Positions 35,022-42,745 of a stretch of 64,000 nucleotides of DNA are shown in pieces. Each line of letters begins with the position of its first letter. The first letter of the stretch is position 1. This DNA comes from Paraburkholderia rhynchosiae. GTDB lineage: Bacteria > Pseudomonadota > Gammaproteobacteria > Burkholderiales > Burkholderiaceae. The notes under the pieces are model-generated. The model ran no database searches, had not been told where the DNA came from, and worked only from the letters and a program-made list of their open reading frames with translations. The stretch is from assembly GCF_002879865.1 (NCBI RefSeq), contig NZ_PNXY01000020.1, positions 62,001 to 126,000 of the forward strand, written 5' to 3'. Both the position numbers and the translations under genes were made by a program.

Positions 35022-36158
35022 ATGAAAAAGGCTGCAGTGGTAGGGGCAACGCTTGCGCTGATCTCCTTGGGGGCACGCGCGCAAAACACGGTGACGTTGT
35101 ACGGTATCGTCGATCTCGGCATTGACTACGCGAACAATGTGAGCAAAGCGTCGAGCGGGAGGGCGATCGCGGGAACCAGTGCCAGGCTGGTCCAGATGCA
35201 AAGCGGGGTGCCGCTCGGGAGCCGCTGGGGACTGAAGGGCGATGAAGACCTCGGCGGCGGCCTGCGGACGGTGTTCCGTCTCGAGAGCGGCTTCGATGCG
35301 GCGACCGGTGGGCTGGGCGGCGGGCTCGCGTTTTCGCGCAACGCATACGTCGGCTTGTCGTCGGACCGGTTCGGGACGCTCACGTTCGGCCGGCAGTGGG
35401 ATGCGAACGTCGATTTGTTGGAGTCGTTCACGCTGAACGGTCAATACGGCGGCTGGTATTTCTCGCACCCAAACGACATGGACAACCTCGACAACGGGTT
35501 CTCCGTACCCAACGCAATCAAATATGTGAGTCCGACGCTCGGCGGGGTGACGTTCGAAGGCCATTACTCGCCGGGCGGCGTCGCAGGGCAGTTCTCGACA
35601 AACTCGACTTACAGCGCCGCGGTTGCCTACAACGGCACGAACGCTAGCGCCGCTGTCGGCTACCTGCATATCAACGATCCCTCGACGGCGGTTGCGGGTT
35701 ACGTGTCGGGCGGCGGCTTCGCCAACGCGGTCTACGGCGATGCGCTGGCCGCTGCGCGCAGTCAATCCGTGCTTGCTTTGGGCGCGGCCTACAAACAGGG
35801 GGCGTTCAAGGTGTCCGCGGATTTTTCGAACACGGTGTTTCGTCCGAAAGCCGGCGGCGCCAACCTGACGTTCCAGAACTACGAGTTGTCCGCAACGTAT
35901 CAGGTGACGGCTGCGCTCCTGGTTGGCGGCGGGTTTACCTACACCGTCGGCCACGACGATGCGACGGACAAGTCGCCGAAGTACGAGCAGATCAACCTGA
36001 TCGCTCAATATGCGTTGTCGAAGCGCACGTCGGTCTATGCGATGGCGGCCGGCCAAAACGCGCAGGGCGATGCGACGGTTGCGCAGATCGCGGGCTTCAA
36101 TCCGTCGGGCTCGAAGCGGCAAGTCGCGACCCGCGTCGGGATCACGCATTCGTTCTGA
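35022..36158 (+). CDS. Outer-membrane porin, OpcP/OmpC-like
   Basis: A 378-residue porin with a signal peptide (MKKAAVVGATLALISLGARA) and the mature start 'QNTVTLYGIVDLGIDYANN'. Core motifs are 'GSRWGLKGDEDLGGGLRTVF', loop-3 'FSRNAYVGLSSDRFGTLTFG' and a C-terminal strand ending 'RVGITHSF'. It should form a trimeric diffusion channel. An ATG at 35007 is in frame, but the ATG at 35022 begins the signal peptide directly. It follows the permease and is closed by a strong hairpin at 36180. It is probably the outer-membrane route for the substrate of this cluster. Confidence 0.9.
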   Translation: MKKAAVVGATLALISLGARAQNTVTLYGIVDLGIDYANNVSKASSGRAIAGTSARLVQMQSGVPLGSRWGLKGDEDLGGGLRTVFRLESGFDAATGGLGGGLAFSRNAYVGLSSDRFGTLTFGRQWDANVDLLESFTLNGQYGGWYFSHPNDMDNLDNGFSVPNAIKYVSPTLGGVTFEGHYSPGGVAGQFSTNSTYSAAVAYNGTNASAAVGYLHINDPSTAVAGYVSGGGFANAVYGDALAAARSQSVLALGAAYKQGAFKVSADFSNTVFRPKAGGANLTFQNYELSATYQVTAALLVGGGFTYTVGHDDATDKSPKYEQINLIAQYALSKRTSVYAMAAGQNAQGDATVAQIAGFNPSGSKRQVATRVGITHSF

Positions 36159-36179
36159 TCGAGGTTCTTCCCCGCGGCG

Positions 36180-36210
36180 GGACGCATGCTGCTTCGGTGC
36201 GCATGCGTCC
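36180..36210 (+). terminator. Hairpin terminator after the porin gene
   Basis: GGACGCATGC at 36180-36189 pairs perfectly with GCATGCGTCC at 36201-36210 across an 11-nt loop, 21 bp after the porin stop. The T content after the stem is modest (GGTTTCG). Confidence 0.6.
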
Positions 36211-36295
36211 GGTTTCGAATGGATAGGCAGTGTGATGCCTCGTCAACAACGTGCAGGTTCGCGAGGCCGGGTTGCAATCATCGACGGAGGAATGC

Positions 36296-37585
36296 ATGAA
36301 ATGGTTCGGTCAGCGTAGTGGGCCTGAGTCGGCAAAGAACGACAATCACGAGGACCTGCTGATTTCGAGCATCTCAACGTTGCGAGAGCAGGGCGAACTG
36401 CTCGAGCGGGAGAACGACGCGCTCAGGGTCCGGCTCGAAGCGATGCAACGGGCGATGGATTGCGGGTGGTGGGAGGTTCACCTGACCGACGATGCGTCGC
36501 TAATCGGCAAAACGGCGAGCGCATGGTCCGAGCGGTTCTGCGAATTGCTGGGGTATGGCCACGACGAATTTTATCCCCTGCTCGACGCATGGATCGCGTG
36601 CGTGCATCCGGATGACCAGATCGCGTTGCTCGCGGCATGGCGATCTGCGGCCGAAGGGAAGCACAACGTGACGACGACCGTGGTTCACCGGGCCAAGCAT
36701 CGCCGCGGCGGATATCGCATGTATGAGATGCGCATCGCCGGATGCTACGAACGGCCTGCGGACGGGGACGGCCAAGGCGGCTTCACGCTGATCGGCACGC
36801 TTGCCGATATCGACGAAGCCTCGCAGCGCCATCACGAGTTCGAGAAAATGCGGGCCCGGTTCGAGCTGTCGCGGAAGCTGTTCGCCGATGGCATTTGGGA
36901 TATCGAGGTCATCGCCGGCGATCCTCTTAATCCGAAGAACGTGTTCTGGTGGTCCGATCAGGTCCGGCAGCTACTCGGCTTCTCTTCTATCGAGGAGTTC
37001 CCCGATGTTGCCGAGAGCTGGACGTCGAGGCTTCATCCGGAAGACAGCGAACGCGCCGGACAGGCGTTCATCGCGCATCTGTCCGACCGTTCAGGGCGTA
37101 CCGGGTATGAAGTCGAATATCGCCTGCGCTGCAAGAACGGCGAATACCGTTGGGTGCGCGCGCGAGGCCAGAGCGTTCGCGACAAGCATGGCGCGCCATT
37201 GAGGACCGTCGGGGTGCTGACGGACATTCATTCGGCCAGGATTGCGCAGGAGCTCGGCGCCGCCGAGGAGGTATTCAAGGCGAGCATGCTCGAGAGCATC
37301 AAGGAGATCGGCGAGATCGTATCGACCATCGGCGACATTGCGCGTCAGACGAATCTGGTTGCGTTGAATGCCGCAGTCGAGGCCGCCCGAGCCGGAACGG
37401 CGGGACGCGGCTTCTCCGTGATCGCCGGCGAGGTGCGGCTGTTATCGACACGCACCCGCGAGGCAACGGAGTCGGTCATGAAGATCCAGTCCGAACTCGC
37501 GCGCCGGCAAGGTGCGAAACACGCTCCAGAAAGGACCGCTTACGCGGCGGCGAGAAACTCGAATAGCGCATTGCTGTCGCAATAG
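36296..37585 (+). CDS. Cytoplasmic PAS-domain chemoreceptor-like protein with short signalling domain
   Basis: A 429-residue protein without membrane segments. A short coiled coil (about residues 20-50) is followed by two PAS domains (about 55-185 and 190-325). A short methyl-accepting chemotaxis signalling tip follows (IARQTNLVALNAAVEAARAG, then GRGFSVIAGEVRLLSTRTRE). The descending helix after the tip is very short. GGAGG lies 5 nt before the ATG at 36296. It probably senses a cytoplasmic ligand or redox state and signals to CheA. The last 46 bp overlap the 3' end of the MocR gene on the other strand, so the C-terminus may have been reshaped by that junction. Confidence 0.8.
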   Translation: MKWFGQRSGPESAKNDNHEDLLISSISTLREQGELLERENDALRVRLEAMQRAMDCGWWEVHLTDDASLIGKTASAWSERFCELLGYGHDEFYPLLDAWIACVHPDDQIALLAAWRSAAEGKHNVTTTVVHRAKHRRGGYRMYEMRIAGCYERPADGDGQGGFTLIGTLADIDEASQRHHEFEKMRARFELSRKLFADGIWDIEVIAGDPLNPKNVFWWSDQVRQLLGFSSIEEFPDVAESWTSRLHPEDSERAGQAFIAHLSDRSGRTGYEVEYRLRCKNGEYRWVRARGQSVRDKHGAPLRTVGVLTDIHSARIAQELGAAEEVFKASMLESIKEIGEIVSTIGDIARQTNLVALNAAVEAARAGTAGRGFSVIAGEVRLLSTRTREATESVMKIQSELARRQGAKHAPERTAYAAARNSNSALLSQ

Positions 37586-38931
37586 CCGACGTTGAATCGC
37601 AACCATGGAGTGCATTCTTCGTCATGCATGAACAGATGCCCGGGTGCGAGATAGATGTCCTTGTCCAGCGCGCGACTGGAGAGCGCCCGGGAGTCTTCAT
37701 AGTGAGGATGGCGGGCCCAGACGAAGAGCCCCTCTGGCGCCTGGTTGAACATGACCATGCCCGCTTCGCCGAGCTTCTGCCGCGCGGTGCATTGCGCTTG
37801 CGCGAGTTGCGCCCCAAGGCCCTTCAGATGCTTGCGATGGCGTCCGTCGACGAGCACCTGGTAGACGATGCGTTCGCCGATCTCGGAGCTCGTCAATCCC
37901 ATCGCCATCTTAAGTTGCGCCAGATCCTCGATCAGGTCCGGGTGGGCCGCGATGTAGCCGACCCGCAGGCTGGGCGATATCGTCTTCGAGAAGCTGCCGA
38001 CATAGATCACGCGTTCCAGCTGATCGAGGCTCGCGAGCGGCCGGCGCACCGCCGCGTCGATGTCTGCGCAGACATCGTCCTCGATGATGAGGAAGTCATG
38101 TTTTACCGCGAGCTGCAGGATCTTGTGCGCAGTGGCGGGCGAGCACGAGATGCCTGTCGGATTGTGAAGACGCGGGTTCGTGAAGTACGCTTTCGGTTCG
38201 TGCTTGGCCAGCAACTCCGCAAGCGCGTCGAGGTCGGCTCCGGTGGAGGTCAGCGGCACACCCACCAGGTTGACGCCGATGCGCTTCAGATGCGCGAACA
38301 GCAGGCTGTAGCCGGGCGAATCGACGAACACGGTATCGCCGGGCTTGATCAGATGATGAATGAGCAGACTCAGCGCATGGGCCGCGCCGCTCGTCATCAG
38401 CACCTGTTCCGGCGGACAGTAGATCTCGTGCTGGTTCAGGCAGTCGGATATCTTCCAGCGCAGAGGAAGGTAACCTTTCGGCGCGCCATAGCTGGCGAGC
38501 GACCCTGTCGAATGCAGCGTCAAGTTGCGCAGCGTGCGGCGCAGACCCTCCTCGTCGAGCCAGCGCGCGGGCAGCCATCCGCAGCCTGGGTTGATCTCCG
38601 CCGAGTGGCTTTGCCAGATCCGGTTCAGCATCCACAGCGAGTCGAACGAAGTGCCTTCTTTGGCAACGGCTTCCTGATTCAGATACGACGCATGCTGGAA
38701 GCTTCGAACGAAAAACCCCGAGTTTTGCCGGGGCACGAGCGAGCCGTCGGCCACGAGGCGATCGTAGGCGTCGACGACGGTCGAGACGCTGACGCCGTGC
38801 GATTCCGCGAAGCTGCGGATCGATGGCACCTTCATGCCGGATTGGAGTTTGCCGTCGGAAATCAGCGTATGAAAGTGATCGGCGATTTTTTGCGTCAGGG
38901 ATTTGGCCGGGTCAGCGGACAAGGAAAGCAT
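37540..38931 (-). CDS. MocR-type regulator: GntR helix-turn-helix fused to an aminotransferase fold
   Basis: A 463-residue protein. Residues about 10-75 are a GntR winged helix (KVPSIRSFAESHGVSVSTVV). A class I aminotransferase-like domain follows, with the PLP-Lys motif 'VGSFSKTISPSLRVGYI', the Asn/Pro motif 'TNPRLHNPTGIS' and the cofactor Asp in 'FLIIEDDVCADI'. Such proteins bind DNA and sense PLP or amino-compound ligands. It faces the chemoreceptor gene tail to tail with a 46-bp overlap. The target is unknown; the hydantoinase and molybdenum-hydroxylase operons on either side are candidates. Confidence 0.9.
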   Translation of the reverse strand: MLSLSADPAKSLTQKIADHFHTLISDGKLQSGMKVPSIRSFAESHGVSVSTVVDAYDRLVADGSLVPRQNSGFFVRSFQHASYLNQEAVAKEGTSFDSLWMLNRIWQSHSAEINPGCGWLPARWLDEEGLRRTLRNLTLHSTGSLASYGAPKGYLPLRWKISDCLNQHEIYCPPEQVLMTSGAAHALSLLIHHLIKPGDTVFVDSPGYSLLFAHLKRIGVNLVGVPLTSTGADLDALAELLAKHEPKAYFTNPRLHNPTGISCSPATAHKILQLAVKHDFLIIEDDVCADIDAAVRRPLASLDQLERVIYVGSFSKTISPSLRVGYIAAHPDLIEDLAQLKMAMGLTSSEIGERIVYQVLVDGRHRKHLKGLGAQLAQAQCTARQKLGEAGMVMFNQAPEGLFVWARHPHYEDSRALSSRALDKDIYLAPGHLFMHDEECTPWLRFNVGYCDSNALFEFLAAA

Positions 38932-39248
38932 GATACGGATCCTCTCGACTACGATGTGACGGACAGCGGTTAGCTATGCACGGCGCGCGTCCGGTCTCCA
39001 TGACGGCGCGCCGCCCTGTCACTACTCTACGAAGTCGAAAAGAATCGGTCTTGTCCCCGAGCGTCCAATGTGTTGGACCTGACCGGCCTGGTTGAGGCGG
39101 AATGGACGAATCGCCGGCTCGGCGCGAGCCGGCGCTCAATTGCTCATTTTTGGAGCCGCCCGCTAAGAGGTCCGATGGTCGTCTGGCGGCCGAGGAAAGC
39201 GGAACGATCGATCCGGCTAAGGCCGTCGTCGCGGTTCAGCCCTGCCGT
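38932..39248. other. Intergenic region upstream of the MocR gene
   Basis: This 317-bp stretch should contain the promoter of the leftward MocR gene and the end of the leftward AraC transcript. I see no gene, strong palindrome or terminator in it. Confidence 0.4.
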
Positions 39249-40229
39249 TTACTGATAGTCGATGGGGGAATGGCCGCAGTCCTGCCGAAAGATCCGGCTG
39301 AAGTAGGCCGGATCGGAGAACCCCACGGTCAGCGCGATCTGCGTGATGCCGAGCCTGCTTTGTTTCCGGTTGGCGAGAAGCCGCTTGGCTTCGGCGAGCC
39401 GCCGATTGCGAATGACGCTCGTGATCGTTTGTCCGCTATCGCCGAATATCTTCTGCAGATATCGCTCCGACACGCCGACCGCGCGCGCAACGTCGGCCGG
39501 CTGCAAGGTCGGATCGGAGAAACGCTGTTCAATAATTCTCGTCGCGCGAAGCCGGTGACCGCTGCGCACTGAAGTCTCGTTGCTGGTTGACGCGTCGCCC
39601 GTGATAGCCAGGATGAGCAGGTCGAGCAGTTGCTGCTCGACTCGCGCACTGACCTCGACCGGTAACACAGCGACATGCCTGAAGTAGGACGCGGCGAAAT
39701 CCAGAAAGAGTCCCGCGCAAGGTTCGGCCGCGGAGGCCACGAGCGCTACGCGGTCATCCACGCTGGGCAATCTCGACCTCAGCGACCGGCACGGGATGCG
39801 CAACGTTCGCAGGCAAAGGTGCTCCGGGTTCGCGAAGCGGTAAGGCTCCGCGCCGCTCACCAGCGTGAAGTTTCCCGGAGCAACCAGCGCGTCGCGTCCG
39901 CGTTGCTGGATAAGCACGGGGCTCAACTCGGGCATTTCGATGACGTAAAACTCCTCGGCCTCCGCACGGGCATAGGACTGATGGCGCTCCGTCACCATCG
40001 GATCGCTATGCAAGGTACAGACTCTGAGCTCGCCGACATCGATGTTCTCGATCGAACCGCCGCGAAAATCCGCACCGACCTTCACGTCCATCGGAAAGTA
40101 GCTGCTCTGAACCATATCGGCCCACTCGTGGGCCTTGCGACCGCGTAGCGCGGACGCCGGTACTTCGAAATTGAAGGTCTGCCGTGAAGCTGGCGCAACC
40201 GGCGCGGGCTTGGTGGTATCACTCCTCAT
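39249..40229 (-). CDS. AraC-family transcriptional regulator with N-terminal ligand domain
   Basis: A 326-residue protein. The N-terminal two thirds resemble the AraC-binding-like domain of aromatic and amine regulators (WADMVQSSYFPMDVKVGADF; FYVIEMPELSPVLIQQRGRD; FTLVSGAEPYRF). The C-terminal 100 residues are a double helix-turn-helix (LQPADVARAVGVSERYLQKI; ITQIALTVGFSDPAYFSRIF). The frame is open to 40427; the ATG at 40229 is preferred because homology-like sequence starts shortly after it. It is divergent from the molybdenum-hydroxylase operon across a 344-bp region with a clean inverted repeat, so it probably controls that operon. Confidence 0.88.
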   Translation of the reverse strand: MRSDTTKPAPVAPASRQTFNFEVPASALRGRKAHEWADMVQSSYFPMDVKVGADFRGGSIENIDVGELRVCTLHSDPMVTERHQSYARAEAEEFYVIEMPELSPVLIQQRGRDALVAPGNFTLVSGAEPYRFANPEHLCLRTLRIPCRSLRSRLPSVDDRVALVASAAEPCAGLFLDFAASYFRHVAVLPVEVSARVEQQLLDLLILAITGDASTSNETSVRSGHRLRATRIIEQRFSDPTLQPADVARAVGVSERYLQKIFGDSGQTITSVIRNRRLAEAKRLLANRKQSRLGITQIALTVGFSDPAYFSRIFRQDCGHSPIDYQ

Positions 40230-40573
40230 GCTCGCGAACCTCGAACGGTGAATGGGCACTGCAGGCTTGCGGATCAGGAACAGATGAAACAGATCATTTT
40301 TCGCGGCGCCAAAAAGCAGCTGGACTGACTCTACAACGCCGAAAACCCTTGAACAATAAGGGTTTGAGCGGTCGGGGAATGAAGCGTTTGCCGAAACACG
40401 GGGTGCTGTGCTGCTTCCAGCAACCACACAATGCGCGCATCAGAAGCTCCGCATGTATCTGGCAGCGGCATTTTTCGACTCGTAAGCTGAATTCGGCTGC
40501 CCCTTGGCACCGGCGAGGGAGCGGTAGTGACCCATCCGGTCGGTGCAACGCGTCGACGATCTGATCTTCAACC
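40230..40573. other. Divergent regulatory region between the AraC gene and the molybdenum-hydroxylase operon
   Basis: This 344-bp region separates two outward-facing genes. Its main structure is the exact inverted repeat at 40343-40365. An open frame crosses it on the plus strand but has no family resemblance and is not called. Confidence 0.5.
40343..40365. promoter_or_regulatory. Inverted repeat, candidate operator
   Basis: AAACCCTT at 40343-40350 and AAGGGTTT at 40358-40365 are exact reverse complements separated by 7 bp (GAACAAT). They lie 114 bp from the AraC start and 209 bp from the XdhC-like start. AraC proteins usually bind direct repeats, so this may serve another regulator or form a hairpin. 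Confidence 0.45.
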
Positions 40574-41345
40574 ATGGATAGCGTAGATCTCGAAGTCCTG
40601 AAGCGCAGCGCCTTGTGGCTGAAGCAAGGATGGCCTGTACTGCTCGTCACGGTGTTGAGGACCTGGGGCTCGTCGCCGAGGCCGGAGGGAGCGATGCTCG
40701 CGATCCGTGCAGACGGTGCGCTGGCAGGCTCGGTCTCGGGCGGATGTATCGAGGATGGTTTGATCCGCAAGGTGCGGGCCGCGGAAATTCAGCCAGCGCT
40801 TCCGGTCGTGTGCCGCTACGGTGTGAGCGCCGACGACGCACATCGATTCGGCCTGCCATGCGGCGGCACCATCGAGCTCGTGCTCGAGCCGTTAAGTGTG
40901 CGAAGCGGCATCGAGCTTGTGCTTGGAGCACTGGAAGCCGGCAGTGGTTCGCACGATGCCGGACGACGCGGTGATTGACATGAAGCTCGACACGCGAAGC
41001 GCGGTGATCACGCTGACGCACGATCCCAAGCTCGATGACCTGGCGCTGATGGAGGCATTGAAAACGCCGGCGTTCTACGTCGGTGCGATCGGCTCGCGGC
41101 GCAATAGCGCTGCGCGCTGCGCACGTCTCGCCGAGTTCGATCTGACTGGCGAGCAAATAGCACGGTTGCGCGGGCCGGCCGGCATTTATATCGGCAGCAA
41201 AACGCCAGCGGAGATTGCGGTATCGATCCTGGCGGAGGTGACTGCTGCAAGGAACGGCGTGCAGTTACCGCCTATCGCAGGCGTCGTGACCGCTAAGCGA
41301 TATCTCGAACACGTGTGCGGTGTCGATGCCGGTCAGCCGTCGTAG
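40574..41345 (+). pseudogene. XdhC/CoxI-like maturation factor with internal deletion and frameshift
   Basis: The N-terminal third is intact: 'MDSVDLEVLKRSALWLKQGW', the redox/metal motif 'SVSGGCIEDGLIRKV' and 'FGLPCGGTIELVLEPL'. Near 40945 the frame is lost. Another frame resumes with the C-terminal part, 'VRTMPDDAVIDMKLDTRSAV', then 'THDPKLDDLALMEALKTPAF' and 'YVGAIGSRRNSAARCARLAE'. The Rossmann start (LLIGAGQLS-type) and about 80-90 residues before 'RTMPDD' are missing. XdhC/CoxI proteins deliver the sulfurated molybdenum cofactor to the hydroxylase encoded next, so its loss may disable the enzyme unless another copy exists. Two separate short proteins might still be made. Confidence 0.82.
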
Positions 41346-41393
41346 ACCGGGCGCTCGTCTTGCAAAACATAGCCCATTAAAGGACACAGCCGC

Positions 41394-42272
41394 ATGGTTT
41401 CGAAGCGCGCCCCTCACCTGTACGTGGCCAAGACGGTCGAAGAGGCAGTCACGGCTTTGCACGACTATGGTCACGATGGCGAGCCCATCGCTGGCGCAAC
41501 GTGGATCATGCGAGCGCCTGTCAGGCGCGAGCCGCTGAAGAAGGCCTACGTGTCGCTTATGGCGATCGGGGAGATGAACGCCATCGATGTCACCGAGCGC
41601 GAAATCAGCATTGGCGCCAGCGTGACCCATCAGGCGTTGGCAGCGATGCTCGGCAGCGTTCCGTCGTTGAAAGTATTGACCGATGCGGCAGAGAAATCGG
41701 CGAATCCTGCCGTGCGTGGTGTCGCGACGATAGGGGGCAACCTGTGCTCGGCCGGCTTCCCTTCGGCCGATCTCGTGCCTGCGTTGATAAGTCTCGCGGC
41801 CGAGGTCGAACTGGCGACCGTGAACGGATCGTCGAGAACATCCGTTGAAGCGTTCCTGCAGGCGAAGGCGTCGCTCGAGCCGGGTGCCATCGTGCGCCGC
41901 GTATCGATACCGCGGCGGGCTCACTGCTCGGCGCATGCGAGGCTTCCTTTGCGCAAGGCGGGCGACTATCCGGTCGCTATCGTCAGCGCGGCGCTCGAAG
42001 CCGCTCCGGATGGCCGCGTGAGCCACGCGACTGTCGCCGTCGGCTCGGTCGAAGCGAGGCCCCGCCGATGGCCCGAGCTGGAGAATGCGCTCGTGGGAGG
42101 TCCGTTGGACGCGGATCGCGCGAAGCTCATCGGGGCGCAGCATCTGCGCGTCTTCAAAGGTCGCGATGGTGTTGAGGCGCCGGGTTGGTACCGTACCCAG
42201 GTCCTTCCGGCGCTCCTCCATCGCGCGATCGCCGACATTCAGGCGCAATTCGAGAAACAACAGGGGAGGTGA
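41394..42272 (+). CDS. Molybdenum hydroxylase, FAD-binding medium subunit (CoxM/XdhB-like)
   Basis: A 292-residue protein with the PCMH-type FAD fold. The FAD stretch reads 'GEPIAGATWIMRAPVRREPL', where most relatives have an AGGTDL/AGGQSL-type loop, and the second FAD motif is 'ATIGGNLCSAGFPSADLVPA' near residue 113. It passes electrons from the iron-sulfur subunit to FAD in a three-subunit molybdenum hydroxylase. The start follows AAAGGACACAGCCGC. It ends at a TGA inside the ribosome site of the next gene, so the three subunits are coupled. Confidence 0.88.
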   Translation: MVSKRAPHLYVAKTVEEAVTALHDYGHDGEPIAGATWIMRAPVRREPLKKAYVSLMAIGEMNAIDVTEREISIGASVTHQALAAMLGSVPSLKVLTDAAEKSANPAVRGVATIGGNLCSAGFPSADLVPALISLAAEVELATVNGSSRTSVEAFLQAKASLEPGAIVRRVSIPRRAHCSAHARLPLRKAGDYPVAIVSAALEAAPDGRVSHATVAVGSVEARPRRWPELENALVGGPLDADRAKLIGAQHLRVFKGRDGVEAPGWYRTQVLPALLHRAIADIQAQFEKQQGR

Positions 42273-42274
42273 AA

Positions 42275-42733
42275 TTGTCGATCTGCCTGAAAGTCAACGG
42301 CGAGGAATGCGCGGTACGCGGCGGCCCCCTGACGCCGCTCATCGATGTATTGCGCGACGAGCTCTTTCTGACCGGCGTCAAGCCGGTGTGTCGCGAAGGC
42401 TTTTGCGGCGCCTGCACGGTGCTCGTCGACGGGAAGCCAGCCGTGTCGTGCCTGATGCCGATCGGCGTGCTCGCGGACCACGAAGTCGTCACGGTCGAAT
42501 CGCTGGCTAAAGACGGGCACTTGTCCGCGATGCAAGCGGCGCTCGAAGCGCATGATGCCGTGCAGTGCGGGATGTGCTTTCCCGGCATGGTCATGACGTT
42601 GACCGCCTTTCTGGCGCGCGTTCCCGGCGCCACGCGCGAGGAAATCAGGGCAGCGTTGTCCGGAAACCTCTGCCGGTGCACCGGCTACGAGCGCATCGTC
42701 GAAGCGGCCGTGTCGCTCGCCACCGTCAAATAA
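42275..42733 (+). CDS. Molybdenum hydroxylase, 2Fe-2S small subunit (CoxS/XdhC-type ferredoxin subunit)
   Basis: A 152-residue protein with two [2Fe-2S] domains. The plant-ferredoxin-type motif is 'CREGFCGACTVLVDG...SC' near residues 41-62. The helical motif is 'QCGMCFPGMVMT' near 101 with 'LCRCTGYERI' near 134. It relays electrons between molybdopterin and FAD. The best start is the TTG at 42275, 5 nt after AGGGGAGG and just past the upstream stop. A GTG at 42269 is in frame but overlaps the ribosome site. Confidence 0.88.
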   Translation: MSICLKVNGEECAVRGGPLTPLIDVLRDELFLTGVKPVCREGFCGACTVLVDGKPAVSCLMPIGVLADHEVVTVESLAKDGHLSAMQAALEAHDAVQCGMCFPGMVMTLTAFLARVPGATREEIRAALSGNLCRCTGYERIVEAAVSLATVK

Positions 42734-42745
42734 GGATCACCCGAC

